Shown here: one piece after another, positions 17,667-26,725 of the stretch | Layout of the letters: each line of letters begins with the position of its first letter | Position numbering within the stretch: the first letter of the stretch is position 1 | DNA from: Methylomicrobium sp. | GTDB lineage: Bacteria > Pseudomonadota > Gammaproteobacteria > Methylococcales > Methylomonadaceae | Direction: 5' to 3' | Assembly (NCBI GenBank): GCA_018333785.1 | Contig: JAGXSU010000057.1 | Coordinates: 1 to 64,000, forward strand | DNA length: 64,000 nucleotides | The notes under the pieces: generated by a model | What the model was told of the DNA's origin: nothing | Database searches by the model: none | The model's input: only the letters and a program-made list of their open reading frames with translations | Position numbers and translations under genes: made by a program

Positions 17667-18181
17667 GCCGGGAAACCCCGGAAAACCGCCAGATTGTTAA
17701 GCTCTATCAGACCCACGGTGTCGAGGCTTTTGATTGCGGCCAGGACAGTTTAAATCAGTATTTAAAGCGATACGCGTTAATGAGTCAGCGCGGCGACGGT
17801 GCCCAAACTTATGTGGGCGTATGCGGGGATAAGATCATTGGTTATTACACCCTGGTTGTCGGGGAAGTCGCTTATGACGATGCTCCGCAACGGTTAGTCA
17901 AAGGGCTTTCTCGTCACGGAGTGCCGGTCATGTTATTGGCTCGTCTTGCTACAGATCTTGCCTGGCAAGGGCAAGGCGTCGGCGCTGGTTTATTAAGAGA
18001 TGCAATGCAACGCACCCTTCAAGCGGCTGATATCGCCGGTATCAGGGCATTTCTGGTTCACGCCAAAGATACTAAAGCCAAGGCATTTTATGAGCATTTC
18101 AACTTTTCGCCATCCCCCACCGACCCTTATCATTTGTTTTTATTAGTTAAAGACATCAGAAAAACCATGGGGAATAGTTAA
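17663..18181 (+). CDS. tacT: GNAT-type toxin (TacT-like tRNA acetyltransferase)
   Basis: 172 residues from TTG 17663; the frame is open upstream but only this start fits the four-base overlap with the antitoxin. The fold runs VEAFDCGQDSLNQYLKRYA, YVGVCGDKIIGYYTLVVGEV, the acetyl-CoA loop ATDLAWQGQGVGAGLLRDA (Q/RxxGxG type), AFLVHAKDTKAKAFYEHFNF with the catalytic-region Tyr, and the closing HLFLLVKDI. TacT toxins acetylate the amino group of charged tRNA and stop translation. Together with tacA this is a plasmid-addiction module. Confidence 0.9.
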   Translation: MSRETPENRQIVKLYQTHGVEAFDCGQDSLNQYLKRYALMSQRGDGAQTYVGVCGDKIIGYYTLVVGEVAYDDAPQRLVKGLSRHGVPVMLLARLATDLAWQGQGVGAGLLRDAMQRTLQAADIAGIRAFLVHAKDTKAKAFYEHFNFSPSPTDPYHLFLLVKDIRKTMGNS

Positions 18182-18182
18182 C

Positions 18183-18356
18183 ATGGTCGAAACCAACTGG
18201 CAGCACAAAATCGACGTTGTAATTAACGGAAAATCCGCCGACATTGAAAAAATTGATGACACTTTTTTCATCGAAATGGCCGGTGTTTTCATGGCCTTAC
18301 TAGCTACTTCGATGCCAAGCTACAAAAGTCTATTGTTATTGTTCAGAATTGAGTGA
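18183..18356 (+). CDS. small ORF directly after tacT
   Basis: A 57-codon frame starting two bases after the tacT stop. The first 40 residues (WQHKIDVVINGKSADIEKID) are protein-like; the end (SLLLLFRIE) looks random. It may be the start of a longer gene that has been truncated. No recognised domain and no clear ribosome site. Kept as a weak call because of its tight position in the toxin-antitoxin transcript. Confidence 0.3.
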   Translation: MVETNWQHKIDVVINGKSADIEKIDDTFFIEMAGVFMALLATSMPSYKSLLLLFRIE

Positions 18357-18466
18357 CGCTTTAATTCACTAATCGGCAACATTGACATGATGCGTAGTAA
18401 GTCAGGAAGAATCAAGAGAGTCTTGACAAGATCCTTCCTTTACTTGAATCCTCCGGCAATGAGCAA

Positions 18467-19780
18467 TTAACCCCACTCCTTCATTTCATTCAGGTAATTG
18501 CCGACAGCATTGACGATGAGCTGATGCTTTTTTTCCAGCAATGAAGCCAACAAGAGTACCGCCAAGCCTAAGCTGATTGAAAATAGCCAAGGTGCGTTGC
18601 TATAAGCGTCGACCACATAACCGCAGTAAAACAGAATGCCACCTAGTAAATTCAGTTGCCCCAGGAAGAAGGGCGCTTTTTCGCGAAATTTCAGCCCGCC
18701 CGTCACAACCAGGGCGATGCCGGTTGATAATGCCAATAACGGCGCAAAAGCTTGGTTATTGAACAAAGCGGTGAAAACCAAGCCGGTTGCTAATACCGAT
18801 CCCAGCGAACGGTAAGCTTTAGCGTGATAAACCACTTGGGTCGATAGTGCAAACATCGTAATGGCGACCGGGATCGCCACTGTGTAAAAGTTATTGGATA
18901 GGCCAAAATGTTGCACGGTCATCGGACCTATCAAAAAGACGGCAACCGTGCCGGCGCATTGGCTTAAATAAATGACTAATGCTGATTGTGTGTACTGCTT
19001 GACAGCAAGGATGCCGACGGTGGCAGTCATGGCGGCAAGGGCGATCGCCAGCCAGTACGACAGGGGGTATAACAGACTTCTGCCGAGGAGTATCAGCAAG
19101 GGCAAGCTTACCAAAGCTCTTGCGGTTAGGCCTTCGGTCAGTTTCATCGTATTATCTGATTGGAACCTATGATCGATAAGGGTTATTCCGGCAAACAACA
19201 CAATAAGCAAAACCGGCAAGCCAATGCCCTCCCGAATCGGCAAAAGCAAGGCTAGATTACCGAGCAAGGCCGCTTGCATCAAGGTTTTGACCTGACGTTT
19301 CGCCAACATGGAAAAACTGGTGTAGCTGACGGCAACCAACAGCAATACGGTAATGCCTAAATCAACGGCAATTAAAACCGGATGGACATCGCCAAATTGC
19401 AGCCAGCTATAGTCCGGTTGCGGTGCCTGAGCACCTTGCACGTAGGCATACACCATCGCACTGACTTGGGACACCTGCACCGGCAAAAAGGCCGCACCCA
19501 AGGCGAAAAACAAGCGTGCACCGGTGCGCTCCTGCAACCCATAATTGCACACCAAGCCGCCAACACACAGCGCCAAAACGATCGCCAAACTCACCCAATA
19601 ACGGTAAGCGGGCAATAAATCGGCATGACTTTGAAACATAAAACCGACCGCCGAAAGAATAATCAGCAGACTGCCAGCCCAACGCAGATAACGGATGATT
19701 TGGCGGCTGGATGATTGCGGTATGGTTTCGTTTGGGGTACTGACTTCTGTCGAAGCCCAGTGATAATTGCTGATAGCCAT
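18467..19780 (-). CDS. polytopic inner-membrane protein of a PspA-like module
   Basis: 437 residues from ATG 19780. After a ~30-residue polar tail there are about twelve hydrophobic helices (for example AGSLLIILSAVGFMF, WVSLAIVLALCVGGLV, GLPVLLIVLFAGITL, LGLAVLLLASLLE), giving a many-pass membrane protein resembling DUF2157-type proteins. No transporter signature residues. It starts ten bases after the PspA-like gene, so both come from the same sigma-54 promoter (20480-20495). A role as membrane partner of the PspA-like protein in envelope stress is inferred from this arrangement. Confidence 0.7.
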   Translation of the reverse strand: MAISNYHWASTEVSTPNETIPQSSSRQIIRYLRWAGSLLIILSAVGFMFQSHADLLPAYRYWVSLAIVLALCVGGLVCNYGLQERTGARLFFALGAAFLPVQVSQVSAMVYAYVQGAQAPQPDYSWLQFGDVHPVLIAVDLGITVLLLVAVSYTSFSMLAKRQVKTLMQAALLGNLALLLPIREGIGLPVLLIVLFAGITLIDHRFQSDNTMKLTEGLTARALVSLPLLILLGRSLLYPLSYWLAIALAAMTATVGILAVKQYTQSALVIYLSQCAGTVAVFLIGPMTVQHFGLSNNFYTVAIPVAITMFALSTQVVYHAKAYRSLGSVLATGLVFTALFNNQAFAPLLALSTGIALVVTGGLKFREKAPFFLGQLNLLGGILFYCGYVVDAYSNAPWLFSISLGLAVLLLASLLEKKHQLIVNAVGNYLNEMKEWG

Positions 19781-19790
19781 GATAATTGTC

Positions 19791-20441
19791 CTATTCGGTG
19801 GGGTATTGGGTAGTGAGTTCGTCGAGCAGCATTTTCAATTCCAGGGTGCTTTCTTCCTGCACAAACTCATCGGCAAAACTGTCTTTGATGGTCGCTACCG
19901 GGCTGGTCAGTTCTGCGCCGATGACCGACTGTTCCCAGCGTTTAAAAATCTCTTGCGCCCCGGTTGAGGGGTTGACGTGTTCGGCACGTAACGAAGTGTG
20001 TAACTGAATCCGGTTTTGCCGGGCGGATAGCACCTCTTTTTGCGTATACGACGCGTGTAACTGTGCCTGGATATCCGCTAAATCTCTCTGGCATTGGTCG
20101 AATTGCGCCTTGGCCTTAGCGAGTTCCGGCTCGATTGTCTTCATTTGCTTTTGGACTTGGAGCAAGCGTTTGACACATTCCAAAGCCTTGGCTTCGTCTT
20201 GGTCCTTGATTTTAACTGCCCGGCTCGTCCAAATTTCAGCTTGTTTATTCAGGTCGGACCTTTTTGTTTCAAACTGTTGAATCATCTCTTGGAGACGATG
20301 TTGGTGGAGGCGGGTTTTACCTTGGAAAGCTTCCAATTCCTTGATGGCGACCCCGGCGACGGCTTCGTGGTTTTCAAAATCGTCGGCGACTTCGTCCAAT
20401 TGGGCTTTCAGGGTAACAAAAATACGTTTTAAACTGTTCAT
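19791..20441 (-). CDS. PspA/IM30-like coiled-coil protein
   Basis: 216 residues from ATG 20441. The protein starts MNSLKRIFVTLKAQLDEVAD and is almost entirely long heptad-rich helices up to residue ~150 (HRLQEMIQQFETKRSDL, AKALECVKRLLQVQKQMKT, KAQFDQCQRDLADIQAQL), then an acidic tail. This matches the layout of PspA/IM30 proteins, which coat and protect the inner membrane and bind a sigma-54 activator, though residue identity is modest. It is first in a two-gene operon and is divergent from a sigma-54 activator gene, the classic psp arrangement. Confidence 0.65.
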   Translation of the reverse strand: MNSLKRIFVTLKAQLDEVADDFENHEAVAGVAIKELEAFQGKTRLHQHRLQEMIQQFETKRSDLNKQAEIWTSRAVKIKDQDEAKALECVKRLLQVQKQMKTIEPELAKAKAQFDQCQRDLADIQAQLHASYTQKEVLSARQNRIQLHTSLRAEHVNPSTGAQEIFKRWEQSVIGAELTSPVATIKDSFADEFVQEESTLELKMLLDELTTQYPTE

Positions 20442-20479
20442 AAAGCTGTCCTATCTATGTGTGATGACAGATAGGGTTT

Positions 20480-20495
20480 AGCAATAAGAGAGCCA
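20480..20495 (-). promoter_or_regulatory. sigma-54 promoter of the PspA-like operon
   Basis: On the minus strand TGGCTCTCTTATTGCT has the GG and GC elements at exactly the spacing of the consensus TGGCAC-N5-TTGCW. It lies 39 bases upstream of the ATG at 20441, with a start site expected near 20469. The divergent gene encodes a GAFTGA-bearing sigma-54 activator, which supports the call. Confidence 0.75.
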
Positions 20496-20533
20496 GTTTT
20501 TTAATACATTAAATAACAATGAGTTAACCTATT

Positions 20534-20561
20534 TTGCACTTTCGATCTCTTAAGCTATAGT
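20534..20561 (+). promoter_or_regulatory. sigma-70 promoter of the activator gene
   Basis: TTGCAC (20534-20539), a 16-base spacer and TATAGT (20556-20561) form a good vegetative promoter, ending 28 bases before the activator ATG at 20590. A constitutively made activator and a sigma-54-dependent target operon is the usual psp-type logic. Confidence 0.6.
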
Positions 20562-20589
20562 CATAAAATGACTACACCCCATACATAAA

Positions 20590-22074
20590 ATGAACAAACT
20601 AAATTCAGAACAGCACGCCGTTTTTGCCAAAATCGCAGCGTTAGCGTTTGTAAATCCCTTCAGCCGCGAACGCGAACAGACTGATTGGCAGGTGCTCAAC
20701 CTGCATCCACAAGCCATTTCGGCTGCGGAGCGACGAAAATTAGTGATCGAAACAATAAACAGCCAGTTCCAGACTTTAACCCGGCAACAACGTTTCGATA
20801 TCCGTCATTATCAAGGCAAAACCCAAGCGATGATGCAGTTGGCGTGGCTGGTTAAAGTGTTTTACAGTTATCAACAAGGCTTTGATGATTTTATCAAGGC
20901 GCAGCAAAAAGCCGGGGACAAGGCCCTGGCTCTTCCGTTTGCCAAGGCCCTTAGCGAAGAATTTGAACTGGCAGGTTTTACCCCGCAACAAGCTTCACAC
21001 TCCATCGCGCTGTTGTTCCAATTGCAGCGTGCCTTTCGCTTTATTGATGAAGCGGTTTCCGGCACCAGTTCGGCTATTGTCGAATTACGAACGCGGCTTT
21101 GGAACAATATTTTTACCTTTAATCCGGAGTGGTATCTCAATTACCTGTGCAAGCGTATGGAGGATTTTTCGCTGTTATTACTGGGCGAGACAGGGACGGG
21201 CAAAAGCCGGGTAGCGAAAGCGATCGGTTGCTCGGGGTATATTCCTTTCGATGCCTCAACGGGTAAATTTATGGAAAGCTTTACCGTCTCGTTCAGAGCG
21301 ATCAACCTGTCGCAATTTTCCACGGGTGTATTGGAATCGGAATTGTTTGGCCACAAAAAAGGCGCATTTACCGGGGCAATCGACAACCATCCCGGCTTGT
21401 TCGCTCAATGTAGTAAGCACGGCTCGGTGTTTATCGACGAAATCGGTGAACTCGACATTCCCATCCAGGTTAAATTGCTGAATGTCTTGCAAGACCGTCT
21501 GTACAGCCCGGTTGGCAGCCATGAGCAACGCCGGTTTGAAGGCCGGATTATCAGTGCCACTAACCGGCCGATCGAACAATTAATGGCATCAGGACACTTT
21601 AGAAAAGATTTTTACTACCGCTTATGTTCCGACGTGATTACCTTGCCCAACTTACAGGAGCGCCTCAGCCAAGATCCCAATGAATTGCGGGCATTAATCA
21701 CCAGTTTAGTGCACCGGGTCATTGACTCACCGGAAGCGGAACTCATTGACAGGATTGAAGCCCGTATTCGGGAAGTCGTCCCCAAAATGTACCACTGGCC
21801 GGGTAATGTCAGGGAACTGGAACAATGCATTCGGCGGATTTGTATTACCGGCAGCTATCAAGTCCACTCATTACCGACTGTTACCCTCGCCAATGAGCGA
21901 ATTGTTCAAACAGATGCCGAAGGAAAATACCTGTCAGCTCAACAGTTGTTGCAAAAATACTGCCGCTTTTTATTCGACCAGCATAATAGCTACGAGGCCG
22001 TTGCCAGAATTGCGGGTTTGGATAGGCGAACGGTGAAAAAGTATATTGACTTAGGTGATCGTGGGTTGCAATAG
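20590..22074 (+). CDS. sigma-54-dependent transcriptional activator
   Basis: 494 residues from ATG 20590. Residues ~1-175 are a helical region I do not recognise. The AAA+ core follows: Walker A LLGETGTGKSRVAKAI, ELFGHKKGAFTGAID (the GAFTGA loop that contacts sigma-54), Walker B GSVFIDEIGEL, the RFEGRIISATNR sensor, the arginine-finger region FRKDFYYRL and WPGNVRELEQ. The end, NSYEAVARIAGLDRRTVKKYID, is a Fis-like helix-turn-helix. No receiver domain is present, so it is controlled by its N-terminal region or, as in PspF, by a PspA partner. It is transcribed away from the PspA-like operon. Confidence 0.9.
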   Translation: MNKLNSEQHAVFAKIAALAFVNPFSREREQTDWQVLNLHPQAISAAERRKLVIETINSQFQTLTRQQRFDIRHYQGKTQAMMQLAWLVKVFYSYQQGFDDFIKAQQKAGDKALALPFAKALSEEFELAGFTPQQASHSIALLFQLQRAFRFIDEAVSGTSSAIVELRTRLWNNIFTFNPEWYLNYLCKRMEDFSLLLLGETGTGKSRVAKAIGCSGYIPFDASTGKFMESFTVSFRAINLSQFSTGVLESELFGHKKGAFTGAIDNHPGLFAQCSKHGSVFIDEIGELDIPIQVKLLNVLQDRLYSPVGSHEQRRFEGRIISATNRPIEQLMASGHFRKDFYYRLCSDVITLPNLQERLSQDPNELRALITSLVHRVIDSPEAELIDRIEARIREVVPKMYHWPGNVRELEQCIRRICITGSYQVHSLPTVTLANERIVQTDAEGKYLSAQQLLQKYCRFLFDQHNSYEAVARIAGLDRRTVKKYIDLGDRGLQ

Positions 22075-23015
22075 ACCTTAAATGCTCAAAGCTTCAGCGG
22101 CCATAGGACCGTATCAACCCATGCCTAAACGCTCGGCCCATTTCTGCAGGTCACGACTGACCGCTTTATGGTAATGAATATGGCAAAATGAAGTTTGGCA
22201 ATCAGCTAATTGCTGACCTTGGTATTTTAGTTTTTGTGACAGAAATTAATCGTTTCGCGGCAAGCCTCATCCTGAAAACATGGCGGCATGGATGTTGAGC
22301 ATTTTTGACCTGTCTGGCGACAGAATGGGATGAGTCTTTTTCTAGACAAAATCAGGGAAAAAACAAAGTCAGGACTTGCATTCAAACATTTCTTGGCGCT
22401 ATGCGATTCGCATCAACAGGGTCAGCTTGCAATCATGCATTTATAAAATTGCTTGAAAGACCGCATTCCAACCAATTTATGTCACACAATTCATGAACAA
22501 CTAGGACTGGATTGGGTCGGGTGTTGACCGTCCGCTCTTCAGATTCATCGCCGGAAAGCTGTCATTGAATTCCAATTCCTGAAAGCGGCCAGTCATCACT
22601 GAATCCTACCGACCCAAACCCGTCATACGACGGTCTCCAAAGCGGCCGCATGCCCGAGCATCGTTTCTCGGGTTTCGCTTCTACGAAGCAGCCTTTCGTG
22701 GTCTCCGGCATCGGCCAATTCCCGCCGGACAACACTCAAAAACCAACGACTGCATACCAGCGTGTTGCGGTCAATGACTTGGCCGATTAAAACTATTGGA
22801 GCCTTTAACACTCTATATCGGGGAGTTTCCTGCTCCAGTTAATTGGGTACGTTACAACGACAACTGCAACAAATCATCTCTCCATTCACAGAGTACCGGT
22901 TGTCCTATTAAAACAAATCAAGCGGGAATTATTCCTGATTATTCAAGCCCCTAATCGCCCAGTACTCATTCCAAGTTATTCTCAACAGCTTTGAATTGCG
23001 ATTTTCAGTATAAAG
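22075..23015. other. gene-free region with two dispersed repeat copies
   Basis: About 940 bp with no convincing gene; a 62-codon minus-strand frame near 22623-22811 is not supported. It contains one copy of the repeat shared with the 1.4-1.6 kb region (22138-22210) and one copy of the 102-bp GGGTCG-CGACCC repeat (22514-22615). It separates the sigma-54 block from the ExbB-TonB operon, whose promoter should lie in the last 150 bases. Confidence 0.5.
22514..22615 (+). repeat. 102-bp GGGTCG...CGACCC repeat, copy 1
   Basis: Begins GGGTCG and ends CGACCC, with a conserved core CTCTTCAGATTCATCG and GAAAGCTGTCAT. The same length and core recur at 29461-29562 (same orientation) and 29738-29839 (inverted), with about 80-85 percent identity judged by eye. 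No coding capacity. Likely a REP/MITE-type repeat of this host lineage. Confidence 0.75.
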
Positions 23016-24749
23016 ATGCTTATTTCAAGTAAAAAGCGAATTTTTGTCGTTATTTTATGGCTGTTGCTATCGCCTTTGTTAGTTACTGCCGCCAACATTC
23101 CAAATACAGCGCAGTCGGCCACAGCGAATCAGACATCAGCCAGTACCGATATGCTTGGCGAGCGCTTACGGACACTCGCAAACCAAACCATCGCCGATTT
23201 GCAAAACCGCATCGATAATGACGCGCCTTATTTACCCGCAGAACGCGCGTCCCGACTCGAGCGTATACGACTGCTGCCGGACGGCAACGATCCCGAATTG
23301 ACCGAGAAGTACCGGCGCATTCTGGAGGCCTACCGCATCGAGCTCGATTACGCAAAGAGTATCGAAACTTACCAGGACGTCTTACATGATGCGGGCAGTG
23401 ACCGCCTGGTGGAATTTTTGCGGGTTGGTAGGCTGGGTTTTTTTTACCAATCCCTGGATGGTCGAGAATCCGGCGTTTGGGACTCTAAACAACGGCAATG
23501 GCGACGCCTTTCCAGCGAAGACAACGAGGACATCAGTCTGGATTTGCGGATCGCGAAAGAACTGGAACCGCCGCAATTGATGATGGTACCGCTGTTTGGC
23601 CCCGAGTCGCTGCCAAGGTCCGACCGGTCAAGTAGCGAAAACACGCAACTGCCTTGGACTGTTGCAGCGACAGACTCGACCGAAATGGCTTTGGCCGGTA
23701 AGGAAGGTTTGTTCGCCGCGTTACGCGAATTCGCCGCCAATCTGAAAAGCGATTACCCCTGGCCTTTGCTGGGCCTTGCGGGGTTGACTGAAAACAACTT
23801 GCTGGACCGGCTTGCGGATAGCCGGGCCATGACCACACCCGAAGGCGTGGCGGAACTATTCGCGCTACTAAACAAGCTGCTGGATGCGCAATCCCGCAGT
23901 CTGAAATTCAACGCGGCGGTTTATGCGCCCACTGGCGTGGCAACCGAGCGGGAAGTGGTACGGATTGGCGACTTCGGCCTGATCGCCGACGGCCGGTATC
24001 TGGCCTATAACCGCGAAACAGCACGCCTTGCGGAACTCTCGCGCCAACCCGGTTCGGCGATACTGGCGCAGGCGGGCCGATTTGGGCAGGAATCGGCTTC
24101 GTTGTGTCGCGTGGCGATCGACGCGTCTTCCGGGCAGACCTTGCAATTGCTGGTACAGATTCCCAGTCTGGCGGAGCGGATCGACCAGGGCGGTCCGGTC
24201 GGTTACCTGATCCTGTTACTTGCCGGTTTGGCGTTGGCGCTGAGCGTTTACCGCTTCGCACAACTGACGCGGGTCGGCCAATGTATGCGCAGCCAATTGC
24301 TTGGCGGCAATTGGCTGCCGGATAATCCGCTCGGCCGCATTCTGAGTAAACTGGAACATTCGCCGATGAACGACGACGAAGCTTTATATCTGGTGATCGA
24401 AGATGCGCTGGCGGCGGAACAGGCCAAGCTGGATTACGGCCTGACATTTTTGAAACTGATTGCTGCGATTGCGCCGATGCTGGGCCTGCTGGGTACGGTA
24501 ACCGGCATGATCGAAACCTTTCAGGCTATTGCCCTGCATGGTTCCGGCGATCCCAAACTGATGTCCGGGGGTATTTCCGAAGCCTTGGTAACTACCGTAG
24601 AAGGGTTGGTCACTGCCATTCCCATTTTGCTGTTGCATAGCCTGCTAAGCGGTAAAAGCCAGGCGTTGGGCGCGCTGCTGGAAGCCCACGCTTCCGCCGC
24701 GCTTGCGCAACGGTTGGAAGCGCGTCACCCTGTGCCGGGTAACGCCTAA
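23016..24749 (+). CDS. exbB: MotA/TolQ/ExbB proton-channel protein with long periplasmic N-domain
   Basis: 577 residues from ATG 23016. Signal peptide (KKRIFVVILWLLLSPLLVTAA) at 1-26, then ~350 residues of soluble, partly coiled-coil sequence (residues 50-110, RIRLLPDGNDPELTEKYRRI). There is a membrane helix near 390 (GYLILLLAGLALALSVY), then the ExbB/TolQ core FLKLIAAIAPMLGLLGTVTG, MIETFQAI and GGISEALVTTVEGLVTAIP. Known long ExbB proteins usually have a separate DUF3450 partner gene; here a comparable domain is fused. It is first in a tight four-gene operon and drives TonB with the proton gradient. Confidence 0.88.
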   Translation: MLISSKKRIFVVILWLLLSPLLVTAANIPNTAQSATANQTSASTDMLGERLRTLANQTIADLQNRIDNDAPYLPAERASRLERIRLLPDGNDPELTEKYRRILEAYRIELDYAKSIETYQDVLHDAGSDRLVEFLRVGRLGFFYQSLDGRESGVWDSKQRQWRRLSSEDNEDISLDLRIAKELEPPQLMMVPLFGPESLPRSDRSSSENTQLPWTVAATDSTEMALAGKEGLFAALREFAANLKSDYPWPLLGLAGLTENNLLDRLADSRAMTTPEGVAELFALLNKLLDAQSRSLKFNAAVYAPTGVATEREVVRIGDFGLIADGRYLAYNRETARLAELSRQPGSAILAQAGRFGQESASLCRVAIDASSGQTLQLLVQIPSLAERIDQGGPVGYLILLLAGLALALSVYRFAQLTRVGQCMRSQLLGGNWLPDNPLGRILSKLEHSPMNDDEALYLVIEDALAAEQAKLDYGLTFLKLIAAIAPMLGLLGTVTGMIETFQAIALHGSGDPKLMSGGISEALVTTVEGLVTAIPILLLHSLLSGKSQALGALLEAHASAALAQRLEARHPVPGNA

Positions 24750-24754
24750 TCGAC

Positions 24755-25270
24755 ATGTCTGAGTTTTCCGACACGTTGGCGGCATTCCATCGGGCCGAAC
24801 AACATATCGAAGATCTAATGGCGTTGGGCGGGCCGGTGATGTGGCCTCTGCTGGTCGTGTCCATCCTGCTTTGGACCCTGGTGCTGGAGCGTTACTGGTT
24901 TATGTTCTTGATTTTGCCGCGATTGATCGCTTACCAACGAACCTGCACACCATCCGCCGCCAGCCGCGTAATTGCCCAAACCGAAACCTTGTTGGCCGTC
25001 TGGCGGTTTTTAAGGCTGATCAAAACCCTGTCGGGCGTGCTGCCGATGCTGGGGTTGTTGGGCACAGTGACCGGGATTATCGAAACCTTCGATTTGATCC
25101 GGGTCTTCGGTAGTGCCGAAACTCGCATTGTTGCCCGTGGCATCTCGCAAGCCTTGATCACCACGCTGGCCGGCCTGGTGATGGGCTTGTTCGGGGTGGG
25201 CATCGGCTACGACCTCAACCGGCGCGCCATGGCCGCGGAAGCTACAATCCATCAGGTACTGAAACCATGA
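24755..25270 (+). CDS. exbB: ExbB-like proton-channel protein
   Basis: 171 residues from ATG 24755, five bases after the previous gene. A first membrane helix (VMWPLLVVSILLWTLVLERYWF) precedes the paired helices LIKTLSGVLPMLGLLGTVTG, GIIETFDLI and ARGISQALITTLAGLVMGLF, the conserved ExbB/TolQ core. It is a second, standard-size ExbB beside the long one. Two ExbB homologues with one ExbD and one TonB is the pattern of the four-component Ton systems seen in several Gammaproteobacteria. The stop overlaps the exbD start. Confidence 0.9.
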   Translation: MSEFSDTLAAFHRAEQHIEDLMALGGPVMWPLLVVSILLWTLVLERYWFMFLILPRLIAYQRTCTPSAASRVIAQTETLLAVWRFLRLIKTLSGVLPMLGLLGTVTGIIETFDLIRVFGSAETRIVARGISQALITTLAGLVMGLFGVGIGYDLNRRAMAAEATIHQVLKP

Positions 25271-25695
25271 GAAGACGTAAGCGTTTCAATCTAAGGACAC
25301 GTCCCGAGGACGACAACAGCGACCCGATCAACCTGACGCCGTTGATCGACATGGTATTCATTTTGTTGATCTTTTTTCTGGTGACTACTTCGTTTATTCG
25401 CGAATCGTCGGTAGCGGTGCGCCGCCCGCATGCCGATACTGCGCAGTCGCAAGCCAATGCCGATTTGGTGGTCACCATCAGCGCCGACGAGCAAATCTGG
25501 CTGAATGATAGCGCGGTCGATATTCGCCTGTTGCGAGCCAGCATCGAGGCGCAAAATCCGGCCGGAGGTGGCCGCTCGGCGATCATCCTCGCCGATCAAA
25601 TGACCAGTACCGGCTTGCTGGTCAAGGTCATGGACCAACTACGCCAGGCCGGCTTCGAGAATATTTCGGTCGCCGCCAGTTCCGGCGACAGTTGA
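25267..25695 (+). CDS. exbD: ExbD/TolR-family protein
   Basis: 142 residues from ATG 25267, overlapping the previous stop by four bases. A basic N-terminus (RRRKRFNLR) is followed by INLTPLIDMVFILLIFFLVTTSF, where the Asp in PLIDMVF is the proton-carrying residue conserved in ExbD. A short periplasmic domain ends in VKVMDQLRQAGFENISVA. It forms the stator with the two ExbB proteins. The stop overlaps the tonB start. Confidence 0.93.
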   Translation: MRRRKRFNLRTRPEDDNSDPINLTPLIDMVFILLIFFLVTTSFIRESSVAVRRPHADTAQSQANADLVVTISADEQIWLNDSAVDIRLLRASIEAQNPAGGGRSAIILADQMTSTGLLVKVMDQLRQAGFENISVAASSGDS

Positions 25696-26498
25696 TGACA
25701 ACGGCAAGCAGCATCGCCCGGCCTAACCGGAAAGTTCTGGTACCCAGCTTGGCCTTGTTGGCTGCGGTGACGGTCAACATCTGCTTGCTATTATTGATCG
25801 GCGCCTTGATCAGCGACCGGCGCATCGAACTGGCGCAACAACCGCAACTGCAACCGATCGATTTCGTGCGGGTGCGCCCCAAGCCACATCGCCCGGAGCC
25901 GATCGAGAGTAAAGTGCCGGTCGAGGCTACCAGCATTCAGCAGGCTACCTCTCAGCCTCAACCCGTCGTAGCAAAACGATCACCACTGCCAAGAAAACCG
26001 CGCCCGGCAAAAGCCGAAAAACGGCTAGCCTCTCAAAAAAAACTTTCCGGGGTTGCCGCGCCAAGGCTGGACATTCCCGCCCTGGGGGATGGTGCGGCAT
26101 TGCCCAGCGTACCCGGCAGCGATGCGCGTTTGACGGGGCCTCCCGCACAATGGAATCCCGAAAAACAACCTGCTCCCGCCGAAAGCGGGGACACGACGGA
26201 AGGTGGGGCCGGTGGCTCGAGTAGAAGTAAATTGGTGGCCTTATCCAGAACCCTGCCGGACTATCCGCCGATGGCGCGCTCTCGCGGCATTCAGGGCTGG
26301 GTGGAATTGGAACTCAGTGTCACGCCCTCCGGCATGGTGGGTTCGGCTAAGGTCGTCGCGGCCAATCCGAAGGGCGTATTCGACGAAGCAGCTCTGGAAG
26401 CGGTCAAGCAATGGCGATTTCAACCTGCCTATAAGGATGGTCAAGCTATCGAGCAACGTGCGCGCCAAAGGGTGAAATTCACGCTGAAGCAGCAATGA
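25692..26498 (+). CDS. tonB: TonB-family energy transducer
   Basis: 268 residues from ATG 25692. One membrane anchor (LALLAAVTVNICLLLLIGALI) is followed by a Pro/Lys-rich linker (VRPKPHRPEPIESKVPV, SPLPRKPRPAKAEKR). The C-terminal TonB domain shows LVALSRTLPDYPPMARSRGI, QGWVELELSVTPSGMVGSAK, FDEAALEAVKQWRFQPA and VKFTLKQ. It carries the energy captured by ExbB/ExbD across the periplasm to TonB-dependent receptors. The only receptor in the window is 13849-15888, about 8 kb away. The four-gene operon ends here. Confidence 0.93.
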   Translation: MMTTASSIARPNRKVLVPSLALLAAVTVNICLLLLIGALISDRRIELAQQPQLQPIDFVRVRPKPHRPEPIESKVPVEATSIQQATSQPQPVVAKRSPLPRKPRPAKAEKRLASQKKLSGVAAPRLDIPALGDGAALPSVPGSDARLTGPPAQWNPEKQPAPAESGDTTEGGAGGSSRSKLVALSRTLPDYPPMARSRGIQGWVELELSVTPSGMVGSAKVVAANPKGVFDEAALEAVKQWRFQPAYKDGQAIEQRARQRVKFTLKQQ

Positions 26499-26591
26499 GG
26501 CTGAGACAATTAGGCTGTTTTTCGCTCCCGAGCCAAAACCAACCGGCAGTATTTGAATTAGTGATAGAGTCAACATCATCGATCAAATTTT

Positions 26592-26612
26592 CGTCACTTT
26601 ATTCAAGTGACG
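26592..26612. terminator. hairpin after the TonB operon
   Basis: A perfect 8-bp inverted repeat, CGTCACTT and AAGTGACG with a 5-base loop, lies 94 bases after the tonB stop. It has no downstream T-run on the plus strand, so it may be a weak or factor-assisted terminator, or an operator for the PepSY gene. Confidence 0.35.
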
Positions 26613-26725
26613 AATAATCGTCTTCGGTGTATTCATTGTCTATGGGAGGCTATGAAGCGCTGAAATAAACGGGTAGCGAGTGCGCTCGAATACCCACCGT
26701 TAATACAACACGCGAGGTACACACC

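Noticed and set aside
22623-22811. 62-codon minus-strand frame
   Set aside because: No motif or ribosome site; it lies in repeat-rich gene-free DNA.
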